From: Polytrichum commune
Taxonomy: Eukaryota > Streptophyta > Polytrichopsida > Polytrichales > Polytrichaceae
Length of the DNA stretch: 64,000 bases
Direction: 5' to 3'
Assembly (NCBI GenBank): GCA_950295325.1
Contig: OX485806.1
Location: 4,154,001-4,218,000, forward strand
The translations under genes were made by a program, and so were the position numbers. Positions 52,541 through 64,000 of the stretch are shown piece by piece. Position 1 is the first letter of the stretch, and the number at the start of each line of letters is the position of its first letter. Below the pieces are notes generated by a model that saw only the letters and a program-made list of their open reading frames with translations, did not search any database and was not told the DNA's origin.

Positions 52541-52700
52541 GATAAATCAAAAGCGAGGAACTTGGAGTATGCAACCCCATGTCTTCACCAAATCCAATGA
52601 CAACGGTATGTTTATATATTTGTGTGAATGGAAATGTGTGTGTGTGTGTGTGTGAATACGTGTGTGTGTGTGTGTGAATACATGTGTGAGTGTGTGAGCC
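52541..52700. repeat. (TG)n microsatellite with a distal copy of the 55-kb unit
   Basis: TCTTCACCAAATCCAATGAC then GGTATGT and a TG run copies the unit that forms the array at 55056-56530, about 2.5 kb away. Confidence 0.8.
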
Positions 52701-52989
52701 CCAATCACCCACCCTTCAATTGTGTGCTAGTCCGGGTGGGAGATCATGTGCCACATCCTAAGCCAAACATCCTCATAAGCAAGTGCAAACTCAATTCATG
52801 TGAAGTGGGAGAAGTGGTGTGTATAACACCTTTTCTTTTATTAAGATCCGTCAAGCGCTCACAAACACTTGAGTCACCACCCTCCAAACCCAAAGCATCA
52901 CACTTCTACCCTACCCCTACTGGCACTACTCTTACTAGTACCATAGTTGGACTACCACTTAATTTCTACCACTCTGCTTACTGAATTGC

Positions 52990-54890
52990 AGACAACACCT
53001 TGTCTTGCGGGCTACTACCCACCAAACTCCCTAAGTTTGTCTCATGCCCGTGAGCAACCTTGCATGTCACAGACTCACATGGAGGGCGACCGAAGCTGAA
53101 CCACAATGCGGTCGACCTCCCTGTATCCCCGCCAAACTCAAGACCCCACTTCTTGCTTCATTGTACCCCCTCCTTGCAGCCTGCACTCACCGTAGCTGTC
53201 CAAGGGTTCCCACCAAGTTTCGTTGCCTCCTTGCAGCAACGTCAAAAGCGTCGCTTGTCGACAACACCCTTCCTCTCCGGCACGACCCCTTTAAACCAGT
53301 TCCCCGTTAGTCGGCGTTGCACCCCCTGAAAAGGACAACACCACACACCACAATAGGAATTCTCCAGAGCATCCTGCAATCTCAACACTATTCGAAGTGG
53401 GGTTACAACCCCTCTGCCTTCTAAGCAACCAGGGTGGAGGAAAGGAAAAAACAGCAAGAAAAATTAAGGAATTGCATCGACCCTCAGTTGATCGCCACAT
53501 CACCTTCCCTTCCCCTGGGTCTGCGGTCGCTTAATTTTGGACGCCCTTCCTACTCTTAGACATCCACGTACTTCAAGCCTCCGATCAATCACCGCAGCAT
53601 AGCCCCTCATTAGTGTGTGCACTCTTCAAGAAAGAAAACAACAGTAGGCAGACTTCCCTCAGCCTCCATCGGCGCCACTTTTGGAGTCTTAATTTCTCTT
53701 GATGCAACGTCCTTTTTTGTAGCTAAACTCCGACCAATGACGCTAAGCAGGCTAGTTCCCACTTGGCGTATCCAAGCCCGACTGTTCTAAAGGCAGCGTG
53801 AACGCAACCGCACTCACAATGCTTTGTAGTGCGTATGCATGAAGTGCAACGGTCATGAATAACTGAGACGTCCATAGCATCGATCGGCACCAGTAGTTTT
53901 GAGATTCGCTTCCGATTACTACTCAAGCATGAATTTTTTCCCCCAAACAATTAGTCTAAATCTTTGATCCCGGCTGCTCCTTAATTAGTTTGTACAAGTC
54001 AGCTTGTCATACTGTTACGCTAGAACTCTCCCAACACACTCGACCGACACCCCTGTGAATTGTTAATTATTCGTGTGTGATAATCCCTTATTCCTCTACC
54101 TTGACCCGGACCGCAAACACCATGGGGATTCAGGTGTCCGCGATGGTGTATCGGTGATTCCAAACCTTCCCAGACGTTGCCATCTACTTACTCAAACAGA
54201 TTAGAGGGAGACGTCCCAAACCTGGATCCCCTCTGACCACGACACCCTCATACCCTTCTCTTGCTACTCAACCTTCATTGCACCAAAATAGCCCCCTACG
54301 CTCAGCAGCCTTTCTCCCTTGACCTCTCACTAACAGCCTCACCAAAAGCTGAAACCTCCGATCCAGAGCTTCGCTTCCTATTCTAACAGACAACATCTAA
54401 TAATCAATCCACCACCGTTACGAAAATACCCGTCATTGTTGCATATCCGGAGCCTCACGCTGAATCCTCTGTCCGAGCATGATTCCAAGCTGCCTCGACT
54501 CTCCACGTAGCTCTCCCGCTTCGCAGTGTCTCCTTACTGCCTGCCCACATTCTGAGTCGCCCCTTCCTTTGTTGAAGCTCAGGTCACTCTCTCCTTCTCC
54601 GCGGTCCAAGTCGTGAGACAACTCGGAGGCCACTACAAAACTCCTCGAGGCAGTGGGACCTCCGCCTCATCTCGTCTCTCCTCCTTCCATTTTGGTAGGG
54701 CTTCGCCCTCTTGCTACCTCTTTCTCTCCCCTCTACCCATCTTCATGCATAATGAGGCCTCAACTTCCTACCTCCCGAGACCCCTCTAAGCTCCTCCTTT
54801 TTTCCCGCGCTGCCCGACATCTTTCGGGCCGCCCGGAAGGAAAGATGGGTTTGGACTCCTTCCTTGCCCTTTCTATCTAAGACCCCACTT
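52990..54890. other. Pyrimidine-rich, GC-richer stretch without a supported gene
   Basis: The plus strand is unusually rich in C and T relative to the rest of the window. Several overlapping frames exist (53044-53329 plus, 54433-54633 minus, 54653-54880 plus), but none shows a recognisable domain. It may be a decayed retroelement or an unusual untranslated region; I cannot tell. Confidence 0.4.
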
Positions 54891-55055
54891 GCCACACCCT
54901 TTAATTGTACTGAACTCTTTTTCTTTTTCTTTAATTTACCTTACCACTTCCCGAAGGTAAAGTTGACCTTATTAAAATTGTTTTCCATCTCTTACCTTTA
55001 TGGTGAAATTAACAACCATGTGAGCACAACTTTTAGGGCTTACAGAGTATAATGA

Positions 55056-56530
55056 TAAGAGTCTTAGTGTGGACATGAGAAATAATCCAAAGGTTAGGGT
55101 TTGGAATGTGTAACCTAATGTCTTCACCAAATGCATTAACAAAGGTATGTGTGTATATTTGTATGAATAAAAGTGTGTGTGTGTGTGAATATATATGTGA
55201 GTGTGATGATAAGAATGTTAGTGTGGAGATGAGAAATAATCCAAAAGTTAGGGTTTGGAATGTGTAACCTAATGTCTTCACCAAATGCATTGACAAAATT
55301 ATGTATGTATATTTGTATGAATGAAAATGTGTGTGTGTGTGTGTGTATGTGTGTGCGTGAGAGAGTATGAATGAGAATATGTATATGAATATAGGTAAGA
55401 ATGTGTATATGAGTGAGTGTAAAAATAAGAGTGTTAATGTGGATATAAGAGATCATCCAAAATTTAGGAACTTGGAGTGTGTAACCCAATATCTTTACCA
55501 AATCCATTGACAAAGGTATGTGTGTGTGTGTGTGTGTATATATATTCATTTGAATGAAAATATATGTGTATGTGTCTATGAGAAATAGTGTGAATGAGAA
55601 TATGTATATGAGTGTAAGTGATAATGTGAAAGTGTGAATGAAAATATGTGTGTGTAAGTTTAAATATTAGATAGTATAAATTAAAATGTTTGTGTATGTG
55701 TGTATGTGTAAGTGTGAATGTGTGACAGTGTGAATACACATATGTGTATGAGTATAAGTGGTGTTGTGTATGTGGGTAAAAATATGTGTAAGTGTAAGAA
55801 TTTTTTTGTTAATTTAGATATGAGAGATAAGCTAAAGTTAGGAACTTGAAAGTGTACCACCAAACGTCTTCACCAAATCCAATGACAAAGGAATGTGTAT
55901 GTATGTGTGTGAGTGTGTATAAGAAAAAATATGAATAAGAATGTGTGTGTGTGTGTGTGAGAATAAGAGTGTGTGTGTGTGTGTGAAAGTGTGAATGAGA
56001 ATGTATGTGTGTGAGTATGAGAGAGTGTAAGTGTGTGTGCATATGTATATATGTGAGAGTATGAGAGTGTAAGTGTGTAAGAGTGTGAATGTGAGTGTGA
56101 GTAATAATATGTGTGTGTGTGGTTTGTGTGTATGTATGAGATTGTATATGTATGAGAGTGTATGTGAATATGAATGATAATGTGTGTGTGATATGTATGT
56201 ATGTGCATGTTTAGGTAAGTGTGTATGTGAGTGTGAGTGATAATATGTGTGTGTGTGTGTGTCTGATTTGTGTGTATATATGAGATTGTATATGTATGAG
56301 AGAATATATGTGAATGTGAGTGATAGTGTGTGTGTAATATGTATATATGTGCATGTTTAGTTAAGTAAGTATGTGAGTGTGAGTGATAATATGTGTATGT
56401 GTGTGTGTATGTGTGATATTGTTTATGTGAATGTGAGTTGATAATATGTATGTGTGTATGTGAGTGTCTATGTGTGAGAATGTATATATGGAATGAGAAT
56501 GAGAATGTGTGTACATGAATGTATGAGATT
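55056..56530. repeat. Compound (TG)-rich array with an embedded 150-200-bp unit
   Basis: Non-TG parts recur at about 55060, 55210, 55430 and 55810: GAGA(A/T)AA(T/G)-like text, then TTAGGGTTTGGAATGTGTAA or a diverged form, then GTCTTCACCAAAT(G/C)CA and GGTATGTG. Between and after them the sequence is TGTGTG/TGAGTG/TGAATG microsatellite. The His/Thr-repeat frames on the minus strand are artefacts of this array. Confidence 0.9.
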
Positions 56531-56583
56531 ATAAATGAGAATGCATATGTTATTAATAATTTGCAATTGTTTTTGGATTCAAG

Positions 56584-59500
56584 ATTGTAGTGTCAGTGAT
56601 CACGATGATGATGATATAAATGTTGAATCGTTGGAAGATGTTGAAAAGATTGTCAATGAGATGCAAAAACCACAGAAAACCGACTTCAATTCTGTGATTA
56701 GCAACTTGCGTATTAAACCATCAGGGAAGTCTAGGATTTTCATTCCTATATGTCGTTTGGTTTCATTGGTTGTTGTTCGACTTGTGCTTGAGGTTGACGT
56801 GCAATTGTTAGAGAGTGAATTCATCAATGGCTATAGAGAAGGCGATAGGGTTCTATATGTATCAATTTATGATCAAAAGGCCAATCAATTTGAATTGAAT
56901 GCTCAAATGGAAGCAACTGGGAATGTTCATTGGCGTGCAACTAATGCCTCATTTAAAGAAAAACTTACTGCTGATGATCACTATGTCAGTTTGCGAAACA
57001 AAATGGTTTTTGTTTAGGAAGGAAATCATCGTGTGATTGCATGGTGACGACATATAGAGCGTTTTCATGCAGAGGATCTAGAATGGCATTATGCAGTTGA
57101 TTGCATATGCCTGAATGCATTTGGCAATGTTGGAGTTCTTTTTTAAACAATGCATGATGTGAACATGTATAAAATCCAATTTTACAAGTTGTTTTGGTCT
57201 TTGAGTTTTTTTAATTTTGACTAACATTTTAAATATATATATATTCTTCTAGGTCCACTGAAAGTGACCATGTGAAGACCAATCTTGTCCACTAACTTCA
57301 TCGCATTCGTCATTTTGGTCTTCTACCTCTTGATATTTGAAATCATTGATTTCAACTACTGATTACAAAAAAAGTGAGAAAAAGAAGGTTAATTTGACTT
57401 GGTACACTTTAACAATTGATGCCTTTGCGGGATTCTTATATAAGGTCTAATTTCGAACCCCATTTCATTTTTGTATGTTTGTTTTCATATTTATTTTAAA
57501 AGTTAAGGATTCATTATGTATTTGTGCATGTAGCGTGAAGTTGTTGTGGCTATTGATGAGACATGTAAAATTTATAATGAGACTACGCCTTCCGTGGAAA
57601 GGTCAAAACAATGATTGGGAGAGGTAATATTTAAGACACATACAAAAATCATCAAAAATATCAGAACCAGAGAATTTAAGAAATTTCTCACAGTTGCAGA
57701 TCCAATAAACGGAATGGAATTTTTGAAGGAGGTAAATTTTAATTTTAATTTATATTGTCTTTCATTATGAGTTATTTATTATAATATTTGCATACTTGAT
57801 TTCTTACATGTTTGAATATTACATACTCAAATGTTTGCAAACTTGGTCTTGGCTGTTATATTCTTAGATTGTAACATACTTAATGTTTGCATATTTAGGT
57901 CTTGCATACTTGAACTTTGCATGCTTGATTTTATATATACTTAAATTCTTGTATATTTTATTTTTTATATGCTTAACTTTTTGCATACTTACAACTTTGA
58001 TTCTTAGATAGTTGAATTCATTTGTACTTAATTTCTTGCATGATTAAATATTTGATTTTTCTATATTTTCATTATTACATACATTAATCTTATAAATTTC
58101 ATACATATTCATCATTTGAGTATTTTTCCAGGTCAATATTCATTGGAACTCCAATCTAGAACCGGAGATGACATTAGAAAAATTGCAAAAAATTACTACA
58201 TCAACAGTTTATGGCACATACAAGATGCGGTGGTTGAGGTGGTGGAATTCTTGCCCAATATTGCGTGCAACTAATTATTTATCATCTTCTTCAGTAAAGG
58301 AAAAATAATTTGATTCATTTCTTGCTCGAGCATCTCTATGGGCGCATGTATTTCATAATATTTCAATTTCATGTCACATGTAGATGCTTAATTACTTAAT
58401 GTGATTCTCATTTTCATATATTAATTTTATGTATGTTTATATTTTCTTCATTGTGTAATTGGAGGAGGAGGTTGTAAAAAAATTCGAGAATATTGAGAAA
58501 AAGTTGGATAAAGTCAATTGGAGGAATAATATACTCAAGGCCTCTGATTATGTCGAGAAATGACGTATTATGCTTTGGCATAAAATATTCTTCACTTTAA
58601 TATGTGCAGTACCTCCATTTTCTAAGGGCACCAAGCTTTTAGACTTCCCTTTCGGAGAGATAGCTATGAAAGAAAATTTATACATGTAATTTGAAATTTA
58701 ATATTACACTTAAATTGTTGAATATCTTCATTACAGTTTTTCTAGTTGCAATGCTAAAACTAAGTATGTGTGATTGTTTAATACATGTATCTGCGAAGGG
58801 AGTTGCTCGCAAAGAAAAACAATAGAATTTCTTTCTTTATCTGTTTTCTTAAATGCTTGGGTAGATAAAACCCACAAAAATTGGATTTACACTTCTGCAC
58901 AATTGAAACTTTGGGATTATCATGTTCTCTAAGAATGTTCTTGGTTTGTGGATTGTTCTGTTGTTTTCTACCCAGTAGAAGAAGAGGCTGAGCGTAAGGT
59001 TGTGATCGGAAGTACGCCCATTGATGCATCGCAAGATACAATTGAAACCAATAATGTTAATTTCCAACCCATGCAGAAAGGTGTGGTCACACAAACCGGA
59101 AAACGTAAAAGAAATTAAAATGTTGATATTCCACCTACACGTCGAAACGTAATTACCAATGATGCAACATGTATATGTACTCTTATCGACGTGGAAAAAT
59201 ATTTCTCCTTCTCGCAACAAGTCATGATTGTGGTTCAACAACCTGCAGGGCCTTCTTCATCGTCGGTTCAAGTGTTGTTAGAAAACACATGTATCTTGGA
59301 ATTGATATCAACTCTCTCACATTCTTTATTATTGAAGATTCACGACTTTGTAAAGCAAGTGAACATCTACATACTTTCTTTGATGATTTAATAATTATAT
59401 TTAATTGTTAGTTTATTATCCTCACATAAAATTGTTGTTATTTTTTCCAAATGTTATTTTATTGTTTGCGAGTGCAGTTTGATGATTTGCGTACAATACA

Positions 59501-60752
59501 AATTTTAAACGATACATGTTCGCACATAAGATTCGACTTGTTGATCACAAATTTGCTTGAAGGATTTCCCGTGCCTCTTGTCTCACCATTTGCTATTTCA
59601 AAATGTAATAAATAAAATAGTGATGAGACAAAAATAATTTTTGAATTTGCATTCCATTTTTCTTCACGATAATGGACACATTCTCTTATTCGTGTCAGAA
59701 TCCAAAAATGTTCGACTTGATGTTCGAATTTTTGCAGTAACTTATGAATTTAATTTGATTAGAGATTGGTGGGGCATCAACTTCATGCATCTATGCTCGA
59801 GTGTAGATGCATCTGCAAATGTATGTGTAACTGATAATTATTTCAAATTTCTTATATGAAAGCATCAATGTTGGCGTGAGAAACACTCGTATACTAAAAT
59901 CCATAATATTGTTGTTTTTGTAGTTTAAAAGATTTCGTGTCTTTTTGTACCGCCGAGCCAAAAAATGTAACATGGCCATTTTATTCAACAAGAATGAAAT
60001 CCTCATCAAAGAAGGTGTTAGTGTCAAGGATGATGATATTATCTTCAACTACACATCAAAGAAGAACCAATTGATGGATGGTTCAGTATCGTGGCGGGTT
60101 GCTCGAGAAAAATATCGAGACATATATCAAATGTTTATTGAATCATTAACTAAACCTGGTGGAGTAGTTGTGGATGTCACTGCATCAACATGTTCATTCT
60201 CTTAATTATAACAAAATTATGTGCATTTGTTCAAATTAATTTTTGAACCTTATTGAAATAAATTTCAATGGTGTTTGTGGGTGCTTCTGTTTATGCGTGT
60301 TTAAATAGTGGTCGTCACCTTTTTGCATATGTAGCGGACTCCCGAATCTTTAATACCACTCTCGCTCCACTTCATGCATTGTCCGCTCAACGTTCTAGAG
60401 TGCAAACACCAACACAATCCATGGTCATGGAGGATGATAAAGAACCTATCAGAAAAATGGCCAGGAAAACTCGTTTGAGTACGTAAGTTTCTCTTTGGAT
60501 TTTCTTTTAATGATTCTATTTTTTCATTGGCATTTCTTTATCATTTCTCACTCATATGATAATTGGTGTTTATTGTGCAGAGTTGATGAAGTCATTGGAC
60601 TACCCTCCGAAAGCAATGGTGCTTCCTGTATATGCAGAAACTATTCTTATTGCACATGCAGCCATGTCCACACCCATACCTTGTACGAGAACAAGGAGGT
60701 TTTCGTCACAAATGAAGAATTTTTTCCTTCTAGAGGCAACATAAGACCGTAG
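56584..60752 (+). pseudogene. Degenerate ParB-like/DNA methyltransferase gene
   Basis: Read as a series of plus-strand exons with AT-rich introns. The first (from 56584) has an acidic start, then KSRIFIPICRLVSL and ESEFINGYREGDRV, then EGNHRVIAW. This order resembles ParB/Srx-type domains, whose signature is an (E/D)G(N/H)(H/R)R motif. Middle exons (57533-57735, 58133-58308, 58462-58680, 58980-59390) are not assignable. Then come HIRFDLLITN (59478-59610), DNGHILLFVSE and RDWWGINFMHL (59660-59830), TKPGGVVVDVTAST (59925-60205) and GRHLFAYVADSRIFNTTLAP (60268-60480). This is the order of class-beta N4/N6 DNA methyltransferases: catalytic motif first, S-adenosylmethionine-binding motif I last. 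In-frame stops occur after KMVFV, IAW, RSKQ and YVEK, and after KRKRN and KCNK. The expected PP(Y/F/W) catalytic residues are not visible. Such ParB-methylase fusions are typical of bacteria and phages. Confidence 0.6.
57790..58090. repeat. Degenerate minisatellite in an intron
   Basis: Imperfect 20-30-bp units built on GCATACTTGA/TTTTGCATACTTAA recur about ten times in the AT-rich gap between two exon-like segments of the methyltransferase relic. Confidence 0.7.
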
Positions 60753-60759
60753 TATATGA

Positions 60760-63700
60760 ATATATTTGTTTTGGTGTTGTTTTTTTATTTGATTTGACAA
60801 TTGGTTTATTTTGAGAATTTTGAAAAAATTACTAGTTTTGTTGGACACAATGTGGAGATTGCTAGATGATTGCAATAAATGGGTTTTATTTTCATGGATT
60901 TCAAGTTTTTTGTAAGTGAGATCATTTATCCATTAAGGTGCCTCTATTGGGATAGCATTTATTTAACAATGTGTTGGCCACTTCTATTGACTTTTGAATT
61001 TAAGAAACAACCTAAGCATTTGCACATAATCAAACTAATGTAGATTTATAAAATAAAGACAATTTTTTCCATCCCCCTTTATATTTTCAGGAATAGTGTT
61101 CATATACTTCATGTCAAAAATCCACGGTTATAGAATACAAGTGTGTGTAAAACCAACATCCTTTCCCTCCTCACCACTCACATGTCATCGCTCACTGCTC
61201 ACTGCTCATTGCTCACCGCTCACCGCTCACATGATAACACTCCCCGCCTCAGCTTCAACATTAGAAGTTCTTATCTTCAACATACATGCTTGAGGTTTCA
61301 TTTTATAACTTACAGACAATGTGACTTCTATCTTCAACATCAAGCGTAATGCATTTCATTAATTCAATTTTATGGGTTCACTTGGATTTACTTGAAATGC
61401 CTATTCTATGTTTGTGACCTACATAATATTAGTGTAGGTTAAAAATAACGTTGACTAACAAACCCTATGAGAGTAATTATAATTTTACATGACATGATTA
61501 GTATTGCTAAAAAACTATTAAAATAAAATGTTTAAACCAACACATCTACTCCATATCTTACTTCACATTTTTTGTATATTTATTTTTTGAGATACCTTAT
61601 CATATTCTTTACATAATTTTAATCTAAGGAATTATAATTATTGATACCTTATTATGATTTTAATTTTTTTGTTTTCAAATGTGGTCCTAATCTTCTTAAT
61701 GATGATAGATAAATTACAATTTTCACTTCAATGCCTTTTGAAACAACATATGAGAATGACACAATGAGGACCGAGGGTTATAATTCTTATAATTGGGATT
61801 TATTAAATATGGACAAAAGACTTATCCAAAATTAATGATGCATCTGAGAGTATTTTTTTTGCAAAATTGAGACATGCATATTGCATAACAAATAAATTGA
61901 AGGAAGAAACTAGATGAATGTGATGAAAATCTCAATTACACATGCTTTGAGAAGCAATATGATGAAATATTCCCTCTAGATGTGTATTTTTTCACAAAAC
62001 GCAATCCATGTCTAAGAATAGTTGCTATCATTTCTATCATAAGATGTGCCCATAGAAGTGCAGATATAAAATTTCAATTTGTCCAAAATACATGAATAAG
62101 TCTAGATTTGCTTAGAATATAGTTTTTATGCTATTTGTGCATGGAGACGATTATTTTCAAGTGAACTCCCGGCTAAGGGAATGAGACTACTAATTTCTAT
62201 TGGACTATCCATGTTGAAGGTGTCCGTATTTTTTAATTTATTTTTTGGTTTTTTGTTTTTGTGATTTTTTTGGACGTTATATGGAAGAAATCGTGTAAGT
62301 AAGAAACTTGTAAATCCATTATACATGATTTAAGATGAAATGAAAGGTAGATTCTGGTTGTTGGGGTCTACAAGCATGTGCATATACCATAATAACAGAA
62401 AATTGGATTAATAATTTTGGACATTATCAAATTTTGTTCTACAACCAAAATGAGAAGAATGTTAACGCATGTGGATGTGCATCATCGTGGCTAATAATAT
62501 GATATGGTCCTAAGATTCTATTGCTAGATGAGTTGAATTTGGTACAAGAGCTTTGAATCTATACTCTAGATCTAAATCTTTGTACAGATAAGATTTTAAC
62601 TTAATATTGATATGAACTACTTATTAAAAAAAAAAATTGACATATGCAAGGGGCATCCAACTTAAAGGAGTTTGGTGTTAAACATCACATGGCACCCATC
62701 TAGTTTCATCTTCAACCCATAGTGGATAACCTCTCTGTAAGCCTACACCCATAATATCTACCTATTCCACAACTTATGCAACCCATTGGCTACCCAAGTA
62801 GTGGGGGTCTCTCCAATGAGTTGACATCAACAACAACACAAACAATGAACCTTTCATAGGTGTACTTATGCAACAAATACCCATATTTTAGTGAGTATTT
62901 TAATGGAAATGGTGGTTTTAGCTAGAATAACTGAGCATGCAAAGGCTTCCATCAACCTTGTCCAAGGTTTATTTGGACATGTTTGCCTCTAGTGCGTTGA
63001 GGACTCCACATGAAAGACTTGGGTAGGAGAATATGATAGAATATCAATTTTGGTTGCTAAGGAAGCAAGCGTATCAATGAAGAATCTTTTTGTTTGTGGA
63101 ATACCGCCACCTTTCAGTGATGGATAGTATGTGGACTGACCATGCTTTGTAAACTATTGTAGGTAAGGAAACCATGATAGAACGGGTAGACTAGATATGA
63201 ATGTTTAGGAAGTGAAACAATGCTTTGTTTTGCCAATGGAAAATTGGGCACGGAATCTCATCCCCCGTTTGCTTGCCAAAAAACAACGTACCACCCAAAA
63301 TTGACTTGCGGGGCAATGATTAAAGAGGTGGACTACATGGAAGGTGTATTGGAAGGCAACCTCAAAACCTAAAGTTGAAGACTTGAAAACCATATTCCAA
63401 GTTACATGTTGGGGGATTGATAAAATGTATCCTCTCATATGTTGGCCATCCTAATCCACATGTAAGTGCTTCGCCAACAATATGCCTAAACATATTGGCA
63501 ACAACTTTGTTGATGTCGACGAACTCTATTTTGTTTGCCTAAACAATTGACACATGAAATTGTGCTCTAATTTAGGTAAGAAAACCCTGAATAGATCCTT
63601 TGGAGGGCATTCGCATTTCTTTGTTAGTGTTCTTACAATGAAATATCATAACTTATTGGACCCACAAAATAGCAAGTGTTAAAACCAACAACCCCTCAAA

Positions 63701-64000
63701 ACTATCACTCTAAAGTCTTCATTAAAAGTGAAGTGTATATGTTTTGAAAATGTCCCATGTTAGTTTTAGATCACCTATCAACGATCTTTTGAGCTCTAAT
63801 GACTTTAGACCTCTAATGACTTTGCATACGGGCTTCACATTTGACATGCTTTGGTGCATCAGAATCCCTGTCGATCACTCACAAGAATCATTTAAGACTT
63901 TTTAAATCCAACAATAGTATCCATGCTCAGTGCTTAAAGTGATGGTTTTAGCAGCATCTACCTTAGTAATCTGTATGGACTTCCAACCACCATTCCCAAG
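60760..64000. other. No recognised gene
   Basis: AT-rich sequence, with a short CTCACTGCTCAC-type repeat at about 61185-61230. Short frames such as 62126-62326 and 63205-63438 on the minus strand have no recognisable domain. No transposon termini were found. Confidence 0.5.

Overview
This 64-kb window looks like nuclear DNA from a land plant. The support is a plant-type fusion gene of the methionine salvage pathway (MtnB-like dehydratase joined to E1 enolase-phosphatase), plant-style spliced introns, a Stowaway-type MITE, many PIF/Harbinger-like and mariner/pogo-like inverted-repeat elements, a hAT transposon, and a short interstitial run of the plant telomere motif TTTAGGG. The species cannot be fixed from sequence alone. 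Gene density is very low and repeats dominate, which fits a large repeat-rich genome; a non-flowering lineage is only a guess.

Layout. 1-11.4 kb: no recognised gene; one PIF-like MITE (1974-2485) and several local tandem duplications. 11.46-15.45 kb: a complete 4-kb hAT transposon with a perfect 8-bp target duplication and a broken transposase gene. 15.9-20.1 kb: a GC-rich foldback, a 27-bp minisatellite, a 358-bp tandem array and two MITE families. 22.1-29.5 kb: the one confident housekeeping gene, DEP1-like, on the minus strand, with 11 exons whose junctions all keep frame. 30-37.8 kb: MITE-rich and non-genic. 38-39.3 kb and 47.4-48.2 kb: two paralogous single-exon genes for a small protein family I do not recognise, each followed by a truncated copy of its own 3' end. 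41.7-47.2 kb: a cluster of DNA transposons, including a 976-bp pogo-like element with near-perfect TIRs and part of a transposase. 50.6-52.5 kb: palindromes and a telomere-like patch. 52.6-56.5 kb: pyrimidine-rich DNA and a large (TG)-rich array. 56.6-60.75 kb: a degenerate multi-exon gene that reads as a ParB-like domain joined to a class-beta DNA methyltransferase. This is an architecture typical of bacteria and phages and is the most unusual item here. 60.8-64 kb: AT-rich, nothing recognised.

The genes do not form a pathway together. DEP1 is an independent metabolic gene, the unknown pair is a dispersed duplication, and almost everything else is mobile DNA at different stages of decay. Several inactivating changes (CGA to TGA in the hAT gene; stops where tryptophan is expected in the methyltransferase relic) fit cytosine deamination of silenced, methylated DNA.
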